From: Bacillus sp. V2I10
GTDB taxonomy: Bacteria > Bacillota > Bacilli > Bacillales > Bacillaceae
Assembly (NCBI RefSeq): GCF_030817055.1
Contig: NZ_JAUSYV010000001.1
Span: forward strand, 3,124,001 to 3,188,000
Direction: 5' to 3'
DNA: 64,000 bases
In this document: one piece after another, positions 26,132 to 36,234 of the stretch
How positions within the stretch are numbered: position 1 is the stretch's first letter
Layout of the letters: each line of letters begins with the position of its first letter
Translations under genes and position numbers: made by a program
The notes under the pieces: generated by a model
Told to the model about the DNA's origin: nothing
What the model saw: the letters and a program-made list of their open reading frames with translations, nothing else
Databases searched by the model: none

Positions 26132-27376
26132 TTAAATCATAACTGTCCAGCGGGGAGACTCATACACATCAAGAGCTGCCTGGAGCGCTTCGCCTCTTTG
26201 AATAGATGCCCCGTTCCGGATAAGTGCAGCTTCAAGACCAGCCAATACAGCGAAGACATTTTCTTTCCTGCAGCTGTATCCCATAGCGCCAATGCGCCAA
26301 ATCTTCCCATGAAGCGGACCAAACGAACTGGCAATTTCAATACCGAATTGTGCCAGTAACATAGACCGGACTGCTTCACCGTCAATTCCTTCTGGAATAG
26401 TGACGCATGTAACCATCGGCAATTTCCACGGTACATCATTAAAGAGTGTCAGCCCCATCGCTTTAATCCCTTCAATAATTGCTTTTTCATGAAGGCGATG
26501 CCGGGCAAAACGCGCTTCCAGCCCTTCTTCAAGCACAATTCGAGCACCTTCCCGCAAAGCATACAGCATGGAAGTCGCTTCCGTATGGTGATTGAGACGG
26601 CGCGGCCCCCAATAATCCTGCAGTTGGCTTAGATCAAAATAATTACTTTGAATAGGATTCCGTACGTACACTGCATCTCCAGTTGTCCGCACACCTCTTT
26701 CTACTTTTTTCCGGGAATCGAGAATTTTCTCTACCCGCTCATTGTAGGTGATTGGTGCCATGCCGGAAGGAACTGAAAAACATTTTTGCGTTCCGCCAAT
26801 AACAGCATCAAGTTGCCACTCATCTACTTTCACTTCTGTTCCAGCAATGGTAGCTACCGCATCAACGACACAAAGAATATCCATTTCCCGGCAGGCTTTT
26901 CCGATTTTATCAAGCGGCTGCATGCATCCGGTCGATGTTTCGCCGTGTACAATCGCAAGCACGTTCGGCTTTACACGCTCCATGGCTTTAATGATTTCAT
27001 CCTGATCAAACACATGGCCCCACTCTGTTTCGATTGTATGAATTTCTGCGCCGTTCCTTTCAGCAATCTCAGTCAGTAAATGGCCAAACCGCCCAAAAAT
27101 AGGAATCAACACTTTATCTCCTGGTGCCAAAATGCTGGTTAAAACCGCTTCAATCCCAGAACGTGAAGTGCCGTCAATTGGAAATGTCCATTGGTTTTTT
27201 GTCTGGAACACTTGGCGAAGCATTTCCATTGTCTCATTCATAATAAGGGTAAAAGCCGGGTCGAATTGTCCTAAAATCGGTGTACTCATTGCACGTAATA
27301 CCCGGGGATCAGCTTCCACCGGCCCTGGTGTCATAATCGTACGTAAAGGTGTATTTAATTCACGAAATACTGTCAC
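26132..27376 (-). CDS. pucG: (S)-Ureidoglycine-glyoxylate aminotransferase
   Basis: The 414 residues match PucG of the class V aminotransferases: N-terminal TPGPVEADPRVL, GTSRSGIEA, and PLP lysine Lys198 in GGTQKCFSVPSG. It transfers the amino group of ureidoglycine to glyoxylate, giving oxalurate and glycine. Translation starts at GTG 27376 with AAGGAGG eight bases upstream; the overlapping ATG is followed at once by a stop. It follows pucF by 13 bp. Confidence 0.92.
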   Translation of the reverse strand: MTVFRELNTPLRTIMTPGPVEADPRVLRAMSTPILGQFDPAFTLIMNETMEMLRQVFQTKNQWTFPIDGTSRSGIEAVLTSILAPGDKVLIPIFGRFGHLLTEIAERNGAEIHTIETEWGHVFDQDEIIKAMERVKPNVLAIVHGETSTGCMQPLDKIGKACREMDILCVVDAVATIAGTEVKVDEWQLDAVIGGTQKCFSVPSGMAPITYNERVEKILDSRKKVERGVRTTGDAVYVRNPIQSNYFDLSQLQDYWGPRRLNHHTEATSMLYALREGARIVLEEGLEARFARHRLHEKAIIEGIKAMGLTLFNDVPWKLPMVTCVTIPEGIDGEAVRSMLLAQFGIEIASSFGPLHGKIWRIGAMGYSCRKENVFAVLAGLEAALIRNGASIQRGEALQAALDVYESPRWTVMI

Positions 27377-27389
27377 ATTGGTGTCCTCC

Positions 27390-28631
27390 TTAATAGGCTA
27401 ATTCATAAAGGATTTTGATTAAAAGCTGAATGCCTTTTTCCAAATCCTCCGCTTTTGTATATTCATCAGGTGAATGGCTAATGCCCCGATGACTTGGCAC
27501 AAATAACAAGCATGCAGGCATGTATTGGCCGAATACTTGGGAATCATGCCCTGCACCGCTTGTCATAACTTTATAGGGTACTTCTTCCTTTTCTAAAATC
27601 GCTGTTGATAAAGCACTTAGCTTTTCACACATCTTCACTGGCTGTTCATTCATCCAGTTTTCAATATGAAGCTCTGTTTGATGTTTCTGGCAAATTTGCT
27701 TGAATGCCTCAAAAACCTTGACGCTAAATCCTTCAAGTAAAGCTTCTTCACTATGGCGGATGTCAATTGAAAACACGGCCTGGCGCGCAATGACGTTCGG
27801 TATGTTTGGTTTGATCTCCATTCTGCCGACAGTCGCAACGAGCGTAGGATCTGTTTCTTTTGCCTGTTCCATTAAAGCTTGGATAAGTACGGCCGCCGTG
27901 TGGACAGCGTCTTTTCGGTATGGCATCGGCGTGGTACCCGCATGATTGCTTTCCCCTGATACCGTTACATTGTACCGGCGCTGACCGACAATGTGGCTGA
28001 CAACGCCAATCGATTTGTTTTCCCGCTCGAGTATTTCTCCTTGTTCGATATGAAGTTCGATAAAACAATTAATGTCGTTTCGCTTTGCTTCACGGAAGCG
28101 GCCGAGCCCAAAACCAGCTTCGTTCATTGCCCGGATAAATGGAATGCCGAGATTATCCTCTACCTTTCCTACCTGCTCCTGTGTCCGAAGCCCCGTAATG
28201 GTCCCGGAACCCCAATATGTTAATGGAAACCGGCTTCCTTCTTCTTCGCAAAGTGACACAACTTCGATTGTTTGTTTTGGTTGTCCATACTTCTGGGATA
28301 AATAATCAAGCGCGACAACACCGGCAACAACACCATAAGCGCCATCGTATTTCCCGCCATCCTTTACTGTGTCGATATGAGAACCTGTTAAAATAACAGG
28401 CGATGCTTTTTCAGACCCTTCCAGCCGTCCGTATAAATTCCCCGCGTCATCAAAGTAAGAAGCGAGTCCGACAGCTTCTATCTCTTTCTTTAACGCCTGC
28501 TGGGCTTCTTGCCACTTTTCATCGTATAAAAGGCGGGTAACGCCATTTCTTTCCGTCTGTCCGTAGGAAGACAGCCATTCAATCATTTGGTTTGCTGGTT
28601 TCGATAATACAGACGGATCTGTCTTCATCAT
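27390..28631 (-). CDS. pucF (allC): Allantoate amidohydrolase
   Basis: The 413 residues are an M20-type metallohydrolase: His85 (GSHIDTVKDGG), Asp96 (KYDGAYG), Glu130-131 (CEEEGSRFP), LHIEQG and C-terminal HSPDE. It removes ammonia and CO2 from allantoate to give ureidoglycine, the substrate of PucG next in the operon. It is the first gene of the run, facing pucR across 152 bp. A second, similar enzyme (58713-59942) lies in the other catabolic island. Confidence 0.92.
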   Translation of the reverse strand: MMKTDPSVLSKPANQMIEWLSSYGQTERNGVTRLLYDEKWQEAQQALKKEIEAVGLASYFDDAGNLYGRLEGSEKASPVILTGSHIDTVKDGGKYDGAYGVVAGVVALDYLSQKYGQPKQTIEVVSLCEEEGSRFPLTYWGSGTITGLRTQEQVGKVEDNLGIPFIRAMNEAGFGLGRFREAKRNDINCFIELHIEQGEILERENKSIGVVSHIVGQRRYNVTVSGESNHAGTTPMPYRKDAVHTAAVLIQALMEQAKETDPTLVATVGRMEIKPNIPNVIARQAVFSIDIRHSEEALLEGFSVKVFEAFKQICQKHQTELHIENWMNEQPVKMCEKLSALSTAILEKEEVPYKVMTSGAGHDSQVFGQYMPACLLFVPSHRGISHSPDEYTKAEDLEKGIQLLIKILYELAY

Positions 28632-28725
28632 AACTATCCCCCACTCTTTTCTTGTCTATATTCATTTTAATAGAAAGGAACTCAAAAAACATTCACAAAA
28701 ATGTAGAAACTTTACTGATTTTGTT

Positions 28726-28750
28726 GTTTAATTTAACTAAAAGGTTTAAC
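28726..28750. promoter_or_regulatory. Candidate PucR-binding region
   Basis: GTTTAATTTAAC (imperfect dyad) is followed by GGTTTAAC, giving three TTTAA units between the divergent pucF and pucR genes. It resembles only loosely the PucR box of B. subtilis as I remember it. Position is the main support. Confidence 0.35.
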
Positions 28751-28783
28751 TATTCAAAAGAAACATACAGGGAGTGAATAACG

Positions 28784-30395
28784 ATGTTGCTGCAAAACTT
28801 ATTACGTCTTCCAGTCTTTTCAGGCGCAGTCGTTGTTGCCGGTAACAACGGATTAGATCGTGAAGTTAATACGGTAAATATGATGGATGCGCCGGATATT
28901 ATTCCATACTTGAAAAAAGATGAGCTGCTCGTTACCACTGCTTTTCATTTAAAAGACAATCTTCCTTCTCTATTAGAACTAAATAAAGGAAATGCAAAAA
29001 CAAGGATGCGCAGGCCTTGGCATTAAAACCAAACGATTTTTGCATGACCTTCCAATAGAAGCGATCAAACTTGCTAATGAACGGAACATTCCCATTATCG
29101 ATATACCGGTTGAGACAACCTTAGGGGATATTGTACATCAATCCCTCAGTTGTATTTTGGATATGCGAACAAACGAACTTCACCAGGCGATGAAGACTCA
29201 CCAGCAGTTCACGAACTTAATCATCAACGGCCAGGGACTTGATAAAATTCTTGAAAGCCTATCTGTTTTGATTGGCAGTCCGGTGACACTGTTAAATCAT
29301 CAATTGCGTCAGCTTCACTGTACTGGCGGAATGTCGAACGACTTTCATTCTTTGCTCACAGGTATTTATTCTTTCCTGCCAAAAGCCGGTTTTACCGCTT
29401 TTTCACCCTTAGGAGAGAATCACAGAACCTTTACGATATTTCCGGTTTATACTCACAAAAAACAACCAAGTTATCTTTTTGTTCACCGGTTTATCCCACC
29501 GGCAGACCGCGCTTCTGTTTTAACTGTGGAACAGGCAGCAAATGTGATAGCTTTTGAATTAATGAAAGAAAATGCATTAAAACAAAAAACGCAACGGCTT
29601 CGAAACGAATTTTTCACAAACTTCATGAATGGCGCTTTTTCCTCCTCCGAGGAAGTACTTAATCGCGGGAGGGAATTTGGCCTGTTTGGCGAATATCGCT
29701 ATTTCTGCGCTGTTGGCAAAATAGACATTATCGAAAAAAGTTTTTCACTTTCAGAACACCAATCAGAAATAGAGCACATTTACGACGCGATTGAAGAAGC
29801 AGTACAAGCAACCGCCGGAGCGATGCAGTTATTTGCTGCAGACAATAAATACATTATTCTTATGGAAGCAAAGGGAAATTGGAAAGAAAATGAAAATGAC
29901 TTTTTCACTTTTTTAACAACTATTCAGTCGGCAGTTTTCCTTCTTCTTAACAAAACGATTTCTTTTGGTATCAGCAGTTATGCCGAACAACCCCTTCGCC
30001 TTCCAGAAGCTTACAAAGAAGCAATGAACGCTCTTTATTACGGCACCATGCTTGGCAACACACAATTCATCGAAGCATACCAACCGAAAGAAGTACCAGA
30101 AATTTTGCGTATGCTTCCTTACGAACAAATGAAGCAATTTTATCAAAATACATTCAAGGGACTGGTGAAAGAGCCGAAAAAAGACAACGATCTCCTTCTT
30201 CAAACGCTATCGGTTTACTTGGAGTCACACTGCCAGCTTTCTGAAACAGCAAAGCGCCTTTTTGTTCATCGAAACACGGTCATTTACCGTTTGGAAAAGT
30301 GCGAGGAACTGCTAGGACGAAGCTTAAAAGACCCCGAACAAACACTTTGCCTCCGGATTGGATTCCAGATTAAAGCATTGCTTCAAAATAATTGA
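28784..30395 (+). pseudogene. pucR: PucR purine-catabolism activator, disrupted by a +1 frameshift
   Basis: The first frame (MLLQNLLRLPVFSGAVVVAG...) stops at 29026, and the second, entering at about 28990, runs MQKQGCAGLGIKTKRF to 30395. Deleting one G of GG at 28988-28989 restores LNKEMQKQGCAGLG, so a single added base is the cause. The parts are the N-terminal PucR domain, a GGDEF-like middle and the C-terminal helix-turn-helix (LSETAKRLFVHRNTVIYRLEK). If real, the operon has lost its activator; a sequencing error would be equally simple. Confidence 0.82.
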
Positions 30396-30414
30396 TCAGA
30401 CGCTAGCAAGAAAT

Positions 30415-30473
30415 AAAAAAACACCCCCCTTATCGAATTAGCCACTAATTCAATACGAGGGGTGTTTCTTTTA
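30415..30473. terminator. Bidirectional terminator between pucR and pucI
   Basis: AAACACCCCCCTTATCGAAT pairs with ATTCAATACGAGGGGTGTTT; A- and T-runs lie on both sides. It serves the convergent pucR and pucI genes. Confidence 0.85.
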
Positions 30474-30509
30474 GCCAATTTTGCATTAATTGCATCAGTG
30501 AAATGACAA

Positions 30510-31907
30510 TTACTGCTCGAAAATCGTGCCTTTTTTAAACATTGAGCCTTTGAAGGTATACTTCATCAACAAAAAGTAAGTAGTACCTCCCACAAAAACG
30601 CCTACTATCCATCCCAATTCTACTTCTATAAAGGCTGCTGCAGCACCAATTAGCATGGCAAGTATCGCACATGGATTAAATCCGGCAAATGGACCGTTTT
30701 CTTCATATAAATAAGCAACGTTTACTTTTTGCTTTCTTAATAGGTAATATTCAACAAGTAAAATTGAAACAATCGGGCCTAAGAAGGCGGAATAAATAAG
30801 AATGAACGTGCCAAGACCTTTTGCTGAATCATCCTGGACAAGTACCCAAGGGAATGAGCAAAACGCAAGCAACCCAGTTATTACAACAGCCGGCTTGTAC
30901 TTTATTTTTGTTAGCAATGTAATAACGTAAGTCGGTGGAATAATATTGGCCACCATGTTTACGGCAACAGCACCAATGACAATAAATGCCGATACAGCAA
31001 CTGTTATATAAGGATTGTCGACCACGACAGCAAAAGCCTTAACCGGGTTAGAGATGCCAGTGGCAGAAGCAAGCATGGCACCGATTGTAAGGACAAATCC
31101 GTATGCTATTAAAATAGAAGAGAAGTATAAAAATCCACGCTTTGTGTCGCTTATTCCAGTTTTAAGCTCACGCGAATAATCCGCTGCGCTTAAAAAGATA
31201 GCTGCATAGTTTCCTAAAAATATCATAATGAATGCAAAGAATGGTAAGCCCCATGAACCTTCTGCACGGATCCATTTTTCTGCAATAACCTCACTGTGGG
31301 ATGCCAAAAGAACGCCAAATACATAAACAAGCCCCAGCATAATCACAATCGACGCAAGAATTTCCACCCATTTGATAGCATGAAATCCGTACAAAGAAAG
31401 CACAATTTGCACCAGTTGAATGACAACAAAACAAATGACAATACTATCAAAGGAGCCGCCTGTTACAATCTTTGCAATTTCATTTAATGCCGTACCGCCA
31501 ATCCAGCTTTGAAAGCCATACCAAACGATGGCCGGAATACCTCTCAAAAGTGCCGAAATGACAGAACCTTTTATTCCGAAAGACATTCTAAGCTGCAATA
31601 CGTATGGTATACCTGTTCTGTATCCGAGACGATCATTTAAAGCAAAAAACATAGAAATAATGCCAATTGCGATGGCGGCTGCGATAAATGTTTGAAAAAG
31701 GTTCAGCGTTGCCGTTCCCGCTACAATCAAGCTAGCACCAAGTGTCATATTCCCTAAATTGACACCGTCTCCAATCCACATAAACATATACGATATGGAA
31801 CCTACTGTTCTGCCTTCTTCAGTTTTCGGCTTTAGTGATTCGTCCAATCCCTTGGCATAGGGAAGCTGTACTTCTTCTATTGGATGACTTGCCAAATTTT
31901 TCGACAT
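30510..31907 (-). CDS. pucI: NCS1-family allantoin permease
   Basis: The start ATG 31907 (MSKNLASHP) is 11 bases after AGGAG; the GTG 12 bp upstream overlaps that site. The 465 residues show about 12 membrane segments and the NCS1 signatures MWIGDGVNLGNMTLGAS and AIVWYGFQSWIGGTALNEI. NCS1 carriers import allantoin, cytosine, uracil or hydantoins; the neighbouring allantoinase and PucR point to allantoin. It is transcribed separately from the main operon. Confidence 0.88.
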   Translation of the reverse strand: MSKNLASHPIEEVQLPYAKGLDESLKPKTEEGRTVGSISYMFMWIGDGVNLGNMTLGASLIVAGTATLNLFQTFIAAAIAIGIISMFFALNDRLGYRTGIPYVLQLRMSFGIKGSVISALLRGIPAIVWYGFQSWIGGTALNEIAKIVTGGSFDSIVICFVVIQLVQIVLSLYGFHAIKWVEILASIVIMLGLVYVFGVLLASHSEVIAEKWIRAEGSWGLPFFAFIMIFLGNYAAIFLSAADYSRELKTGISDTKRGFLYFSSILIAYGFVLTIGAMLASATGISNPVKAFAVVVDNPYITVAVSAFIVIGAVAVNMVANIIPPTYVITLLTKIKYKPAVVITGLLAFCSFPWVLVQDDSAKGLGTFILIYSAFLGPIVSILLVEYYLLRKQKVNVAYLYEENGPFAGFNPCAILAMLIGAAAAFIEVELGWIVGVFVGGTTYFLLMKYTFKGSMFKKGTIFEQ

Positions 31908-31919
31908 TATCTCTTCCAC

Positions 31920-32560
31920 TCCTTCTTATTATTTTTTGGAAAACGAAAATCCTTGTATCTTTTTTTCATTATTCAAAGCAGGAAGCTGGCATACAGGGAT
32001 ACATTTTCAAGTAATTTCGAATGTTATGAAAATTTAGTACGTGAGTATCCAGTGAATTTTAAATAGAAATGCATGTGGTTACATTCCTTGCTAGCATCTT
32101 CATGGTCTCCATCAAAATTTTTCAATCTCTCATCTACCTCCCCTCATTGATTAAATCTATTTTCGAATCATCGCAAAACACAATTCATCAAAATAAAAGG
32201 TTTTATATTCATGATCAATTGAAAATGTTAGATAAAATACCATTCTCATGTTATTAAATATAACATGGATTTATTTTATAAAAATTCTTTTTAAAAGTCA
32301 TTGGAGAAAACGTGAAATTTACAGTATCAATTTAGACTATTTGTACATTTTCTTCATCACGTAAGAAATCTACGTAAGTTTTAAATAAAAAGAGAGGTTG
32401 ATTTGAAGTTAGAGTTAGAGTTAGAGAATTACCTATACTATAATGGCTCGCGAACAGAAGCTCTTCTTCATACTGTTTCGTTCTTTTTTTACAGCTCGAT
32501 AATAGCCTGTGATCCAATTAAAAATTCAAAAGCAAAAAGGCTATCTTCACTTTTAGGAAA
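31920..32560. other. Gene-poor stretch after the allantoin island
   Basis: No convincing gene was found. Short frames lack ribosome sites. The sequence is AT-rich with no strong hairpin, and the GCCC-core repeats are absent, as in the whole island. Confidence 0.5.
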
Positions 32561-32566
32561 TAGCCC

Positions 32567-33061
32567 TTGGAAGTCGCTTCTTCTCTTGAACAAGACATGG
32601 AGCAACAGGAACAAGATAATGAGAGAAACTATGTGCCAGGGCTTCATCAAGAAATGGCTTCAAAAGGTTTTTCCAGCAACGGAAAACAGAGTGCAGCTGT
32701 AAGCAGTCCACACTCCATTTCTTCTGGATTGCCAACCCAAATGAACAATCGCGATATACAAAAAAATGAGAAAATGTCTGGTGAATCTGACGGTTCAATC
32801 AGTTCATCACTTTCATTTTCACAATCAAATTTCCCTTCGGTTTCATCTGAAATGCAAGAACAATCAAAAAATGTAATTCCACTACAAGAAAAAAGAACAG
32901 ACAGGGAAACTCCTCATATTGGACAAATTGCTTCTGATAAAACCCTTAACAATCCATCAGTAAGTACGGTTAAACGTACCTACCAAATTGGACAAAATAC
33001 AGGTGAAAGTGTCATAAGAAATATCGCTAAATTCAGTAGGGAAAATCGAGAAGAAAAATAA
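32567..33061 (+). CDS. Ser/Gln-rich protein fragment of unknown function
   Basis: A 164-residue frame begins right after a stop codon, with no ribosome site, so it is probably the tail of a truncated gene. It is hydrophilic and rich in Ser, Gln and Asn (SGSIS-like runs), and ends with a more conserved-looking stretch (RTYQIGQNTGESVIRNIAKF). No family is recognised; the tail vaguely recalls proteins of conjugative elements. Confidence 0.35.
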   Translation: MEVASSLEQDMEQQEQDNERNYVPGLHQEMASKGFSSNGKQSAAVSSPHSISSGLPTQMNNRDIQKNEKMSGESDGSISSSLSFSQSNFPSVSSEMQEQSKNVIPLQEKRTDRETPHIGQIASDKTLNNPSVSTVKRTYQIGQNTGESVIRNIAKFSRENREEK

Positions 33062-33120
33062 AAAACAAGCGGAAAAGTGAAGGGGATTTCGGTATTATCC
33101 TTCTCTTTTTTTATCAATTA

Positions 33121-33210
33121 TAGGGACGTAAAGAGGACATTGGTAATTATAGTGGGGGACGTAGAAGTGACATAACCAAGAAAATTGGGGACACAAAGGG
33201 GACATTAAGA
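33121..33210 (+). repeat. Three imperfect GGGGAC repeats
   Basis: GGGACGTAAAGAGGACATT, GGGGACGTAGAAGTGACAT and GGGGACACAAAGGGGACATT follow one another at roughly 30-45 bp spacing. Such units occur at ends of some transposons and near REP-associated transposases, but no transposase is here. Confidence 0.55.
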
Positions 33211-33352
33211 TATATTTTGTGTACCCATTAAAACACTAGGCTTTGCCTAGTACCACAACATAGTTGGGGTCAGTTTTTCCTTATGCTCTTTCTCATTTAG
33301 AGTAGAGAAAAACACAAATTTGTTATTTATTCAAGAAGGAGAGCGGAAAAAT

Positions 33353-33418
33353 GGAAATCAAAATAAGAATGTATGTCATGGCGGAAATGACAGATAGGAT
33401 TGACCGATTAGAGTGAAG
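33353..33418 (+). CDS. Possible 21-residue peptide
   Basis: MEIKIRMYVMAEMTDRIDRLE follows AAGGAGAGCGG at a usable distance, an unusually good ribosome site for gene-free DNA. It may be a decayed gene start. A terminator lies 95 bp downstream. Confidence 0.25.
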
Positions 33419-33510
33419 GTATGAAAAAGAAAAAATCTGATTATTAAGTACCTCAATGAAATGTTTGATTAAATTATCGTCAATCCATATATATATAAGA
33501 TATAAATAGA

Positions 33511-33550
33511 AAGAGCATGTTTTGATAAATTTTATCAAAACATGCTCTTA
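33511..33550. terminator. Bidirectional terminator
   Basis: AAGAGCATGTTTTGATAAA pairs with TTTATCAAAACATGCTCTT almost perfectly, with T-rich flanks on the plus side. Confidence 0.8.
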
Positions 33551-33689
33551 TTAAATGAAGATTATTTTCTATCCCAATCCTTAAAACCCGCAAACTATGT
33601 TCAACAATACCAGCTAATAAGAGGTCAAGCTTTTCATGTAAATCATTTATAGAATTATTCTGATCTGTTTAGTAAAAAAGCAACTGCTT

Positions 33690-33775
33690 ATTGTTCAACA
33701 ATCGCCCCCGATTGTGGAATATCATTTATGTTGTCTTATTGAAGAAAAGCACCCGTTTGTTTAAGTGTAATTCTT
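33690..33775 (-). repeat. GCCC-core repeat
   Basis: TCAACAATCGCCCCCGATTG, the block ATATCATTTATGTTGTCTTA and AGCACCCGTTTGTTTAAG repeat the outer half of the copy at 8515-8575. The outer end GTGTAATTCTTCACAATCT recurs in changed form at 14140 and 49005. Confidence 0.8.
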
Positions 33776-33954
33776 CACAATCTTTAAATTAATTTTAAGT
33801 AAAGTAAAATTATTCTTGGAAAAATCGCAAGTGAAAAATCGGCTAATTATTCTAAATTAAACTTTACATCTAATCTTAAAACTGGTCATCTTTTTATAAA
33901 TCAGAAATTCATATCTCTTTGTGAATTGGTAAATAATAGCCAAGAGGTGACAGG

Positions 33955-34959
33955 ATGGAAAAGGATAAATTAAAACTCACATCTTCCGAAATAGGAACTT
34001 TGTGGGGAGAGTATGTAAATGGAACAGCTGTTGATATTGTAAATAGATATATGATTTCTATTATTGAGGACGAGTCAATAAAAGCGATTTTCGAGGATGC
34101 TATCAAGACTTTCGAAAAGCAAAAGAAACAAATCGTTACTTTTTTGGAGAACGAGAAATTTCCAGTTCCAATTGGATTTACTGAATCTGACCTCTTTAAA
34201 GGTAAACAAAGGTTGTTCACGGATATATTTTGCCTAAATTATTTACATATCATGACATTACATGGTTTGCTAGGACACTCAACTTCATTGGGCGTTTCTG
34301 TAAGAGAGGACTTACGGTATTTTTACGACTCTTGTGATAATGATGGGAAAAGGATGTATCATCAAACAATTGATTTATTGCTTGAGAAAGGGAGTTTTCA
34401 GAGAGATCCGCTTTTTTACCCTACCAAAAATCCTGAATTTATTTCTAGCCAAGATTTCACCGATGGATTTTTCGGAAAGGGTAGAAAATTAGCTGCAACA
34501 GAAATCATAAGTATTTCTTTCAACCTTAAAAAAAGTATTATGGCTAAAACTCTTTCTATCGCATTTAGTCAAGTCGCTCAATCAAAAGAAGTAAGAAAAT
34601 TTTTAGAGGATTCCGAGAAAACGGCTGATCAACAAATAAAAGCCTTTTCAAAAATCATGCAGACGGATAATTTACCAGCTCCTAAATCGTGGGAAACAGA
34701 AGTGACAACTTCAACGGACTCTCCTTTTTCCGATAAGCTAATAATGTATCATATTGGTTTCTTGTACCAAGCTGCACAGGCGTATCACGGATTAGGTTTA
34801 GCATCAGCCATGCGAGCAGACCTTATCACGGCTTATGAAAGCATCATTTTAAAAAATCTAATGGTAACAAAAAAATGGTTTAATATTATGGTACAAAATA
34901 AATGGTTAGAACAGCCTCCACTTGCTCCTAATAGAAAAGAAATTGCAAAAGAAAAATAA
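33955..34959 (+). CDS. DUF3231 family protein
   Basis: The 334 residues start at ATG 33955 after AAGAGGTGACAGG. Two related halves (about 8-165 and 175-325) each begin with a Thr/Ser-x-E-x-x-x-LW-like motif (LTSSEIGTLWGEYVN) and a long helical region, the layout of DUF3231 proteins common in spore-forming bacilli. The function is unknown; helical pairs suggest a ferritin-like bundle. It stands alone. Confidence 0.82.
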   Translation: MEKDKLKLTSSEIGTLWGEYVNGTAVDIVNRYMISIIEDESIKAIFEDAIKTFEKQKKQIVTFLENEKFPVPIGFTESDLFKGKQRLFTDIFCLNYLHIMTLHGLLGHSTSLGVSVREDLRYFYDSCDNDGKRMYHQTIDLLLEKGSFQRDPLFYPTKNPEFISSQDFTDGFFGKGRKLAATEIISISFNLKKSIMAKTLSIAFSQVAQSKEVRKFLEDSEKTADQQIKAFSKIMQTDNLPAPKSWETEVTTSTDSPFSDKLIMYHIGFLYQAAQAYHGLGLASAMRADLITAYESIILKNLMVTKKWFNIMVQNKWLEQPPLAPNRKEIAKEK

Positions 34960-35189
34960 TATTTGAATATGTGGGGATGACCCAATGAATAAAGTTGGTT
35001 TATAAAAAAATTTACACAATACCAGTCAAGGTAATTTGTTTCAGTAGAGTTTCCTAAGTCTACAAAAGAAAGTTTATTTTCATGGAATATTTAAGTACGC
35101 ATCCGAATTATCGGGTGCTTTTTTATTGTGCTGCTAGTGAAGCCTCTTCGGCAGAAACGCCTTCCATTTCAATTAAACTTACCTTGAAT

Positions 35190-35265
35190 GGCTTATTCAA
35201 CAATCCTGCCCTTTTCTGGAATAACTTACAAATTCAAGATGAACCATCTAATTTCCTTTCTTACT
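35190..35265 (-). repeat. GCCC-core repeat block
   Basis: TTCAACAATCCTGCCCTTTT and CTGGAATAACTTACAAATTC are nearly identical to 8391-8455, with the block then cut off. It shows that blocks move or decay separately. Confidence 0.75.
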
Positions 35266-35362
35266 CGGTGTACCGTCAGCAAAACGCGGATTTCGTACTC
35301 TAAGGATGAAGTCCGCTTAAAGAAAGATCCCAAAGTATGGCATGAATACTCCATACAAATCT

Positions 35363-35390
35363 AATTTACATAATCACAGTTATCGGCACT
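35363..35390 (+). other. dif-like XerC/XerD site 1
   Basis: Arm AATTTACATAA, six-base spacer and arm TTATCGGCACT. The first arm differs at one position from the XerD arm of B. subtilis dif (reverse reading AGTTTACATAA). The second arm has weaker similarity. A terminator hairpin (35391-35421, GGATCTTCC with GAAGATCC) abuts it. Confidence 0.55.
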
Positions 35391-35421
35391 AAAAAAGGAT
35401 CTTCCAATCGAAGATCCTTTT
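35391..35421. terminator. Hairpin adjoining dif-like site 1
   Basis: AAAAAAGGATCTTC and GAAGATCCTTTT; works on either strand. The same hairpin follows site 3. Confidence 0.75.
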
Positions 35422-35531
35422 AGCTGCTTATTTAACTAATGTTGACGCCACCCCTATTAGAGTCAATTTGTAACTTGCTAGATAGATTATAAATATATAT
35501 TTTTGGATTTTTGATGATCCGTTAATGTATC

Positions 35532-35566
35532 AAAAAAAAGCGGTCCATTAAGGACCGCCTTTTTTG
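35532..35566 (-). terminator. Terminator of the secreted-protein gene
   Basis: GGCGGTCC and GGACCGC pair in the order AAAAAAGCGGTCC...GGACCGCCTTTTTT, right after the stop of the gene at 35569. Confidence 0.85.
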
Positions 35567-35568
35567 TT

Positions 35569-35946
35569 TTAATCGTCAAGAATTGAATAAGCCTCACATT
35601 TAGTATCATTCCACCAAGGTTCCTGACAACGTAGTCGAACTTTATATTTGTATCCGTTATTCGTCACATATTTTTTAACGGTTCCCTTATCTGTAATTGT
35701 ACCATTAGCAACAACTCTGCCCTTACTGTCATAGACATCGTATCCAACATTTTTGTTAGTATAATTCTCTACAATTAAAAACAAAGAATCTCCCTTACCG
35801 TCTATCCAATTTGAATACCTCGGACCAGAACCCGTAGAAGGAGACAAATATACAGTTTGATTTGCCGCAGATGCTTCCCCATATACAGAAATCACTACTA
35901 CGAATGCTAAAACCAGGGACATAAAGATCTTTTTAAATTTCATCAT
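35569..35946 (-). CDS. Small secreted protein
   Basis: The start ATG 35946 follows AAAGGAGGT; the longer frame has no ribosome site. A signal peptide (about 1-29, ending ASAANQ) leads to a mature domain of about 95 residues with beta-strand character (TVYLSPSTGSGPRYSNWIDG) and two cysteines near the end (RLRCQEPWW, DTKCEAY) that may bond. The family is not recognised. It lies between dif-like sites 1 and 2 as a one-gene unit. Confidence 0.72.
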   Translation of the reverse strand: MMKFKKIFMSLVLAFVVVISVYGEASAANQTVYLSPSTGSGPRYSNWIDGKGDSLFLIVENYTNKNVGYDVYDSKGRVVANGTITDKGTVKKYVTNNGYKYKVRLRCQEPWWNDTKCEAYSILDD

Positions 35947-36101
35947 TTTAACCTCCTTTCCAATTTCAAAATTAATACAAACAAGTAAAATAATATCATG
36001 AGATAGGTTGTGTCCATAAGGGTATAAATCTCCATTTCCAAAATATTGCGAAAATAAAAAGACACTCATTTGAGTGCCTTAAAGTACCATTTAAATGGGA
36101 A

Positions 36102-36230
36102 TTATCCCTCCCAATTTTCTTGCTCAATTTCTTCAAGTACCTTTATATAATTTCTTTTTCCTATGTGTAACACTTTTGAGACTACCAGTTCGATAGAATC
36201 TAAGGGATCGTATATGTATACTCTATACAT
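36102..36230 (-). CDS. Possible 42-residue protein at a dif-like site
   Basis: MYRVYIYDPLDSIELVVSKV... ENWEG begins five bases from dif-like site 2. The start region (AAAAATGTATAGA) is conserved beside site 4 too, so it belongs to the repeated unit. No ribosome site is evident. It may be a real small gene or chance. Confidence 0.3.
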   Translation of the reverse strand: MYRVYIYDPLDSIELVVSKVLHIGKRNYIKVLEEIEQENWEG

Positions 36231-36234
36231 TTTT

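Noticed and set aside
25841..26359. 172-residue plus-strand frame across two genes
   Set aside because: It overlaps the permease start and the pucG end in antisense, without start signals.
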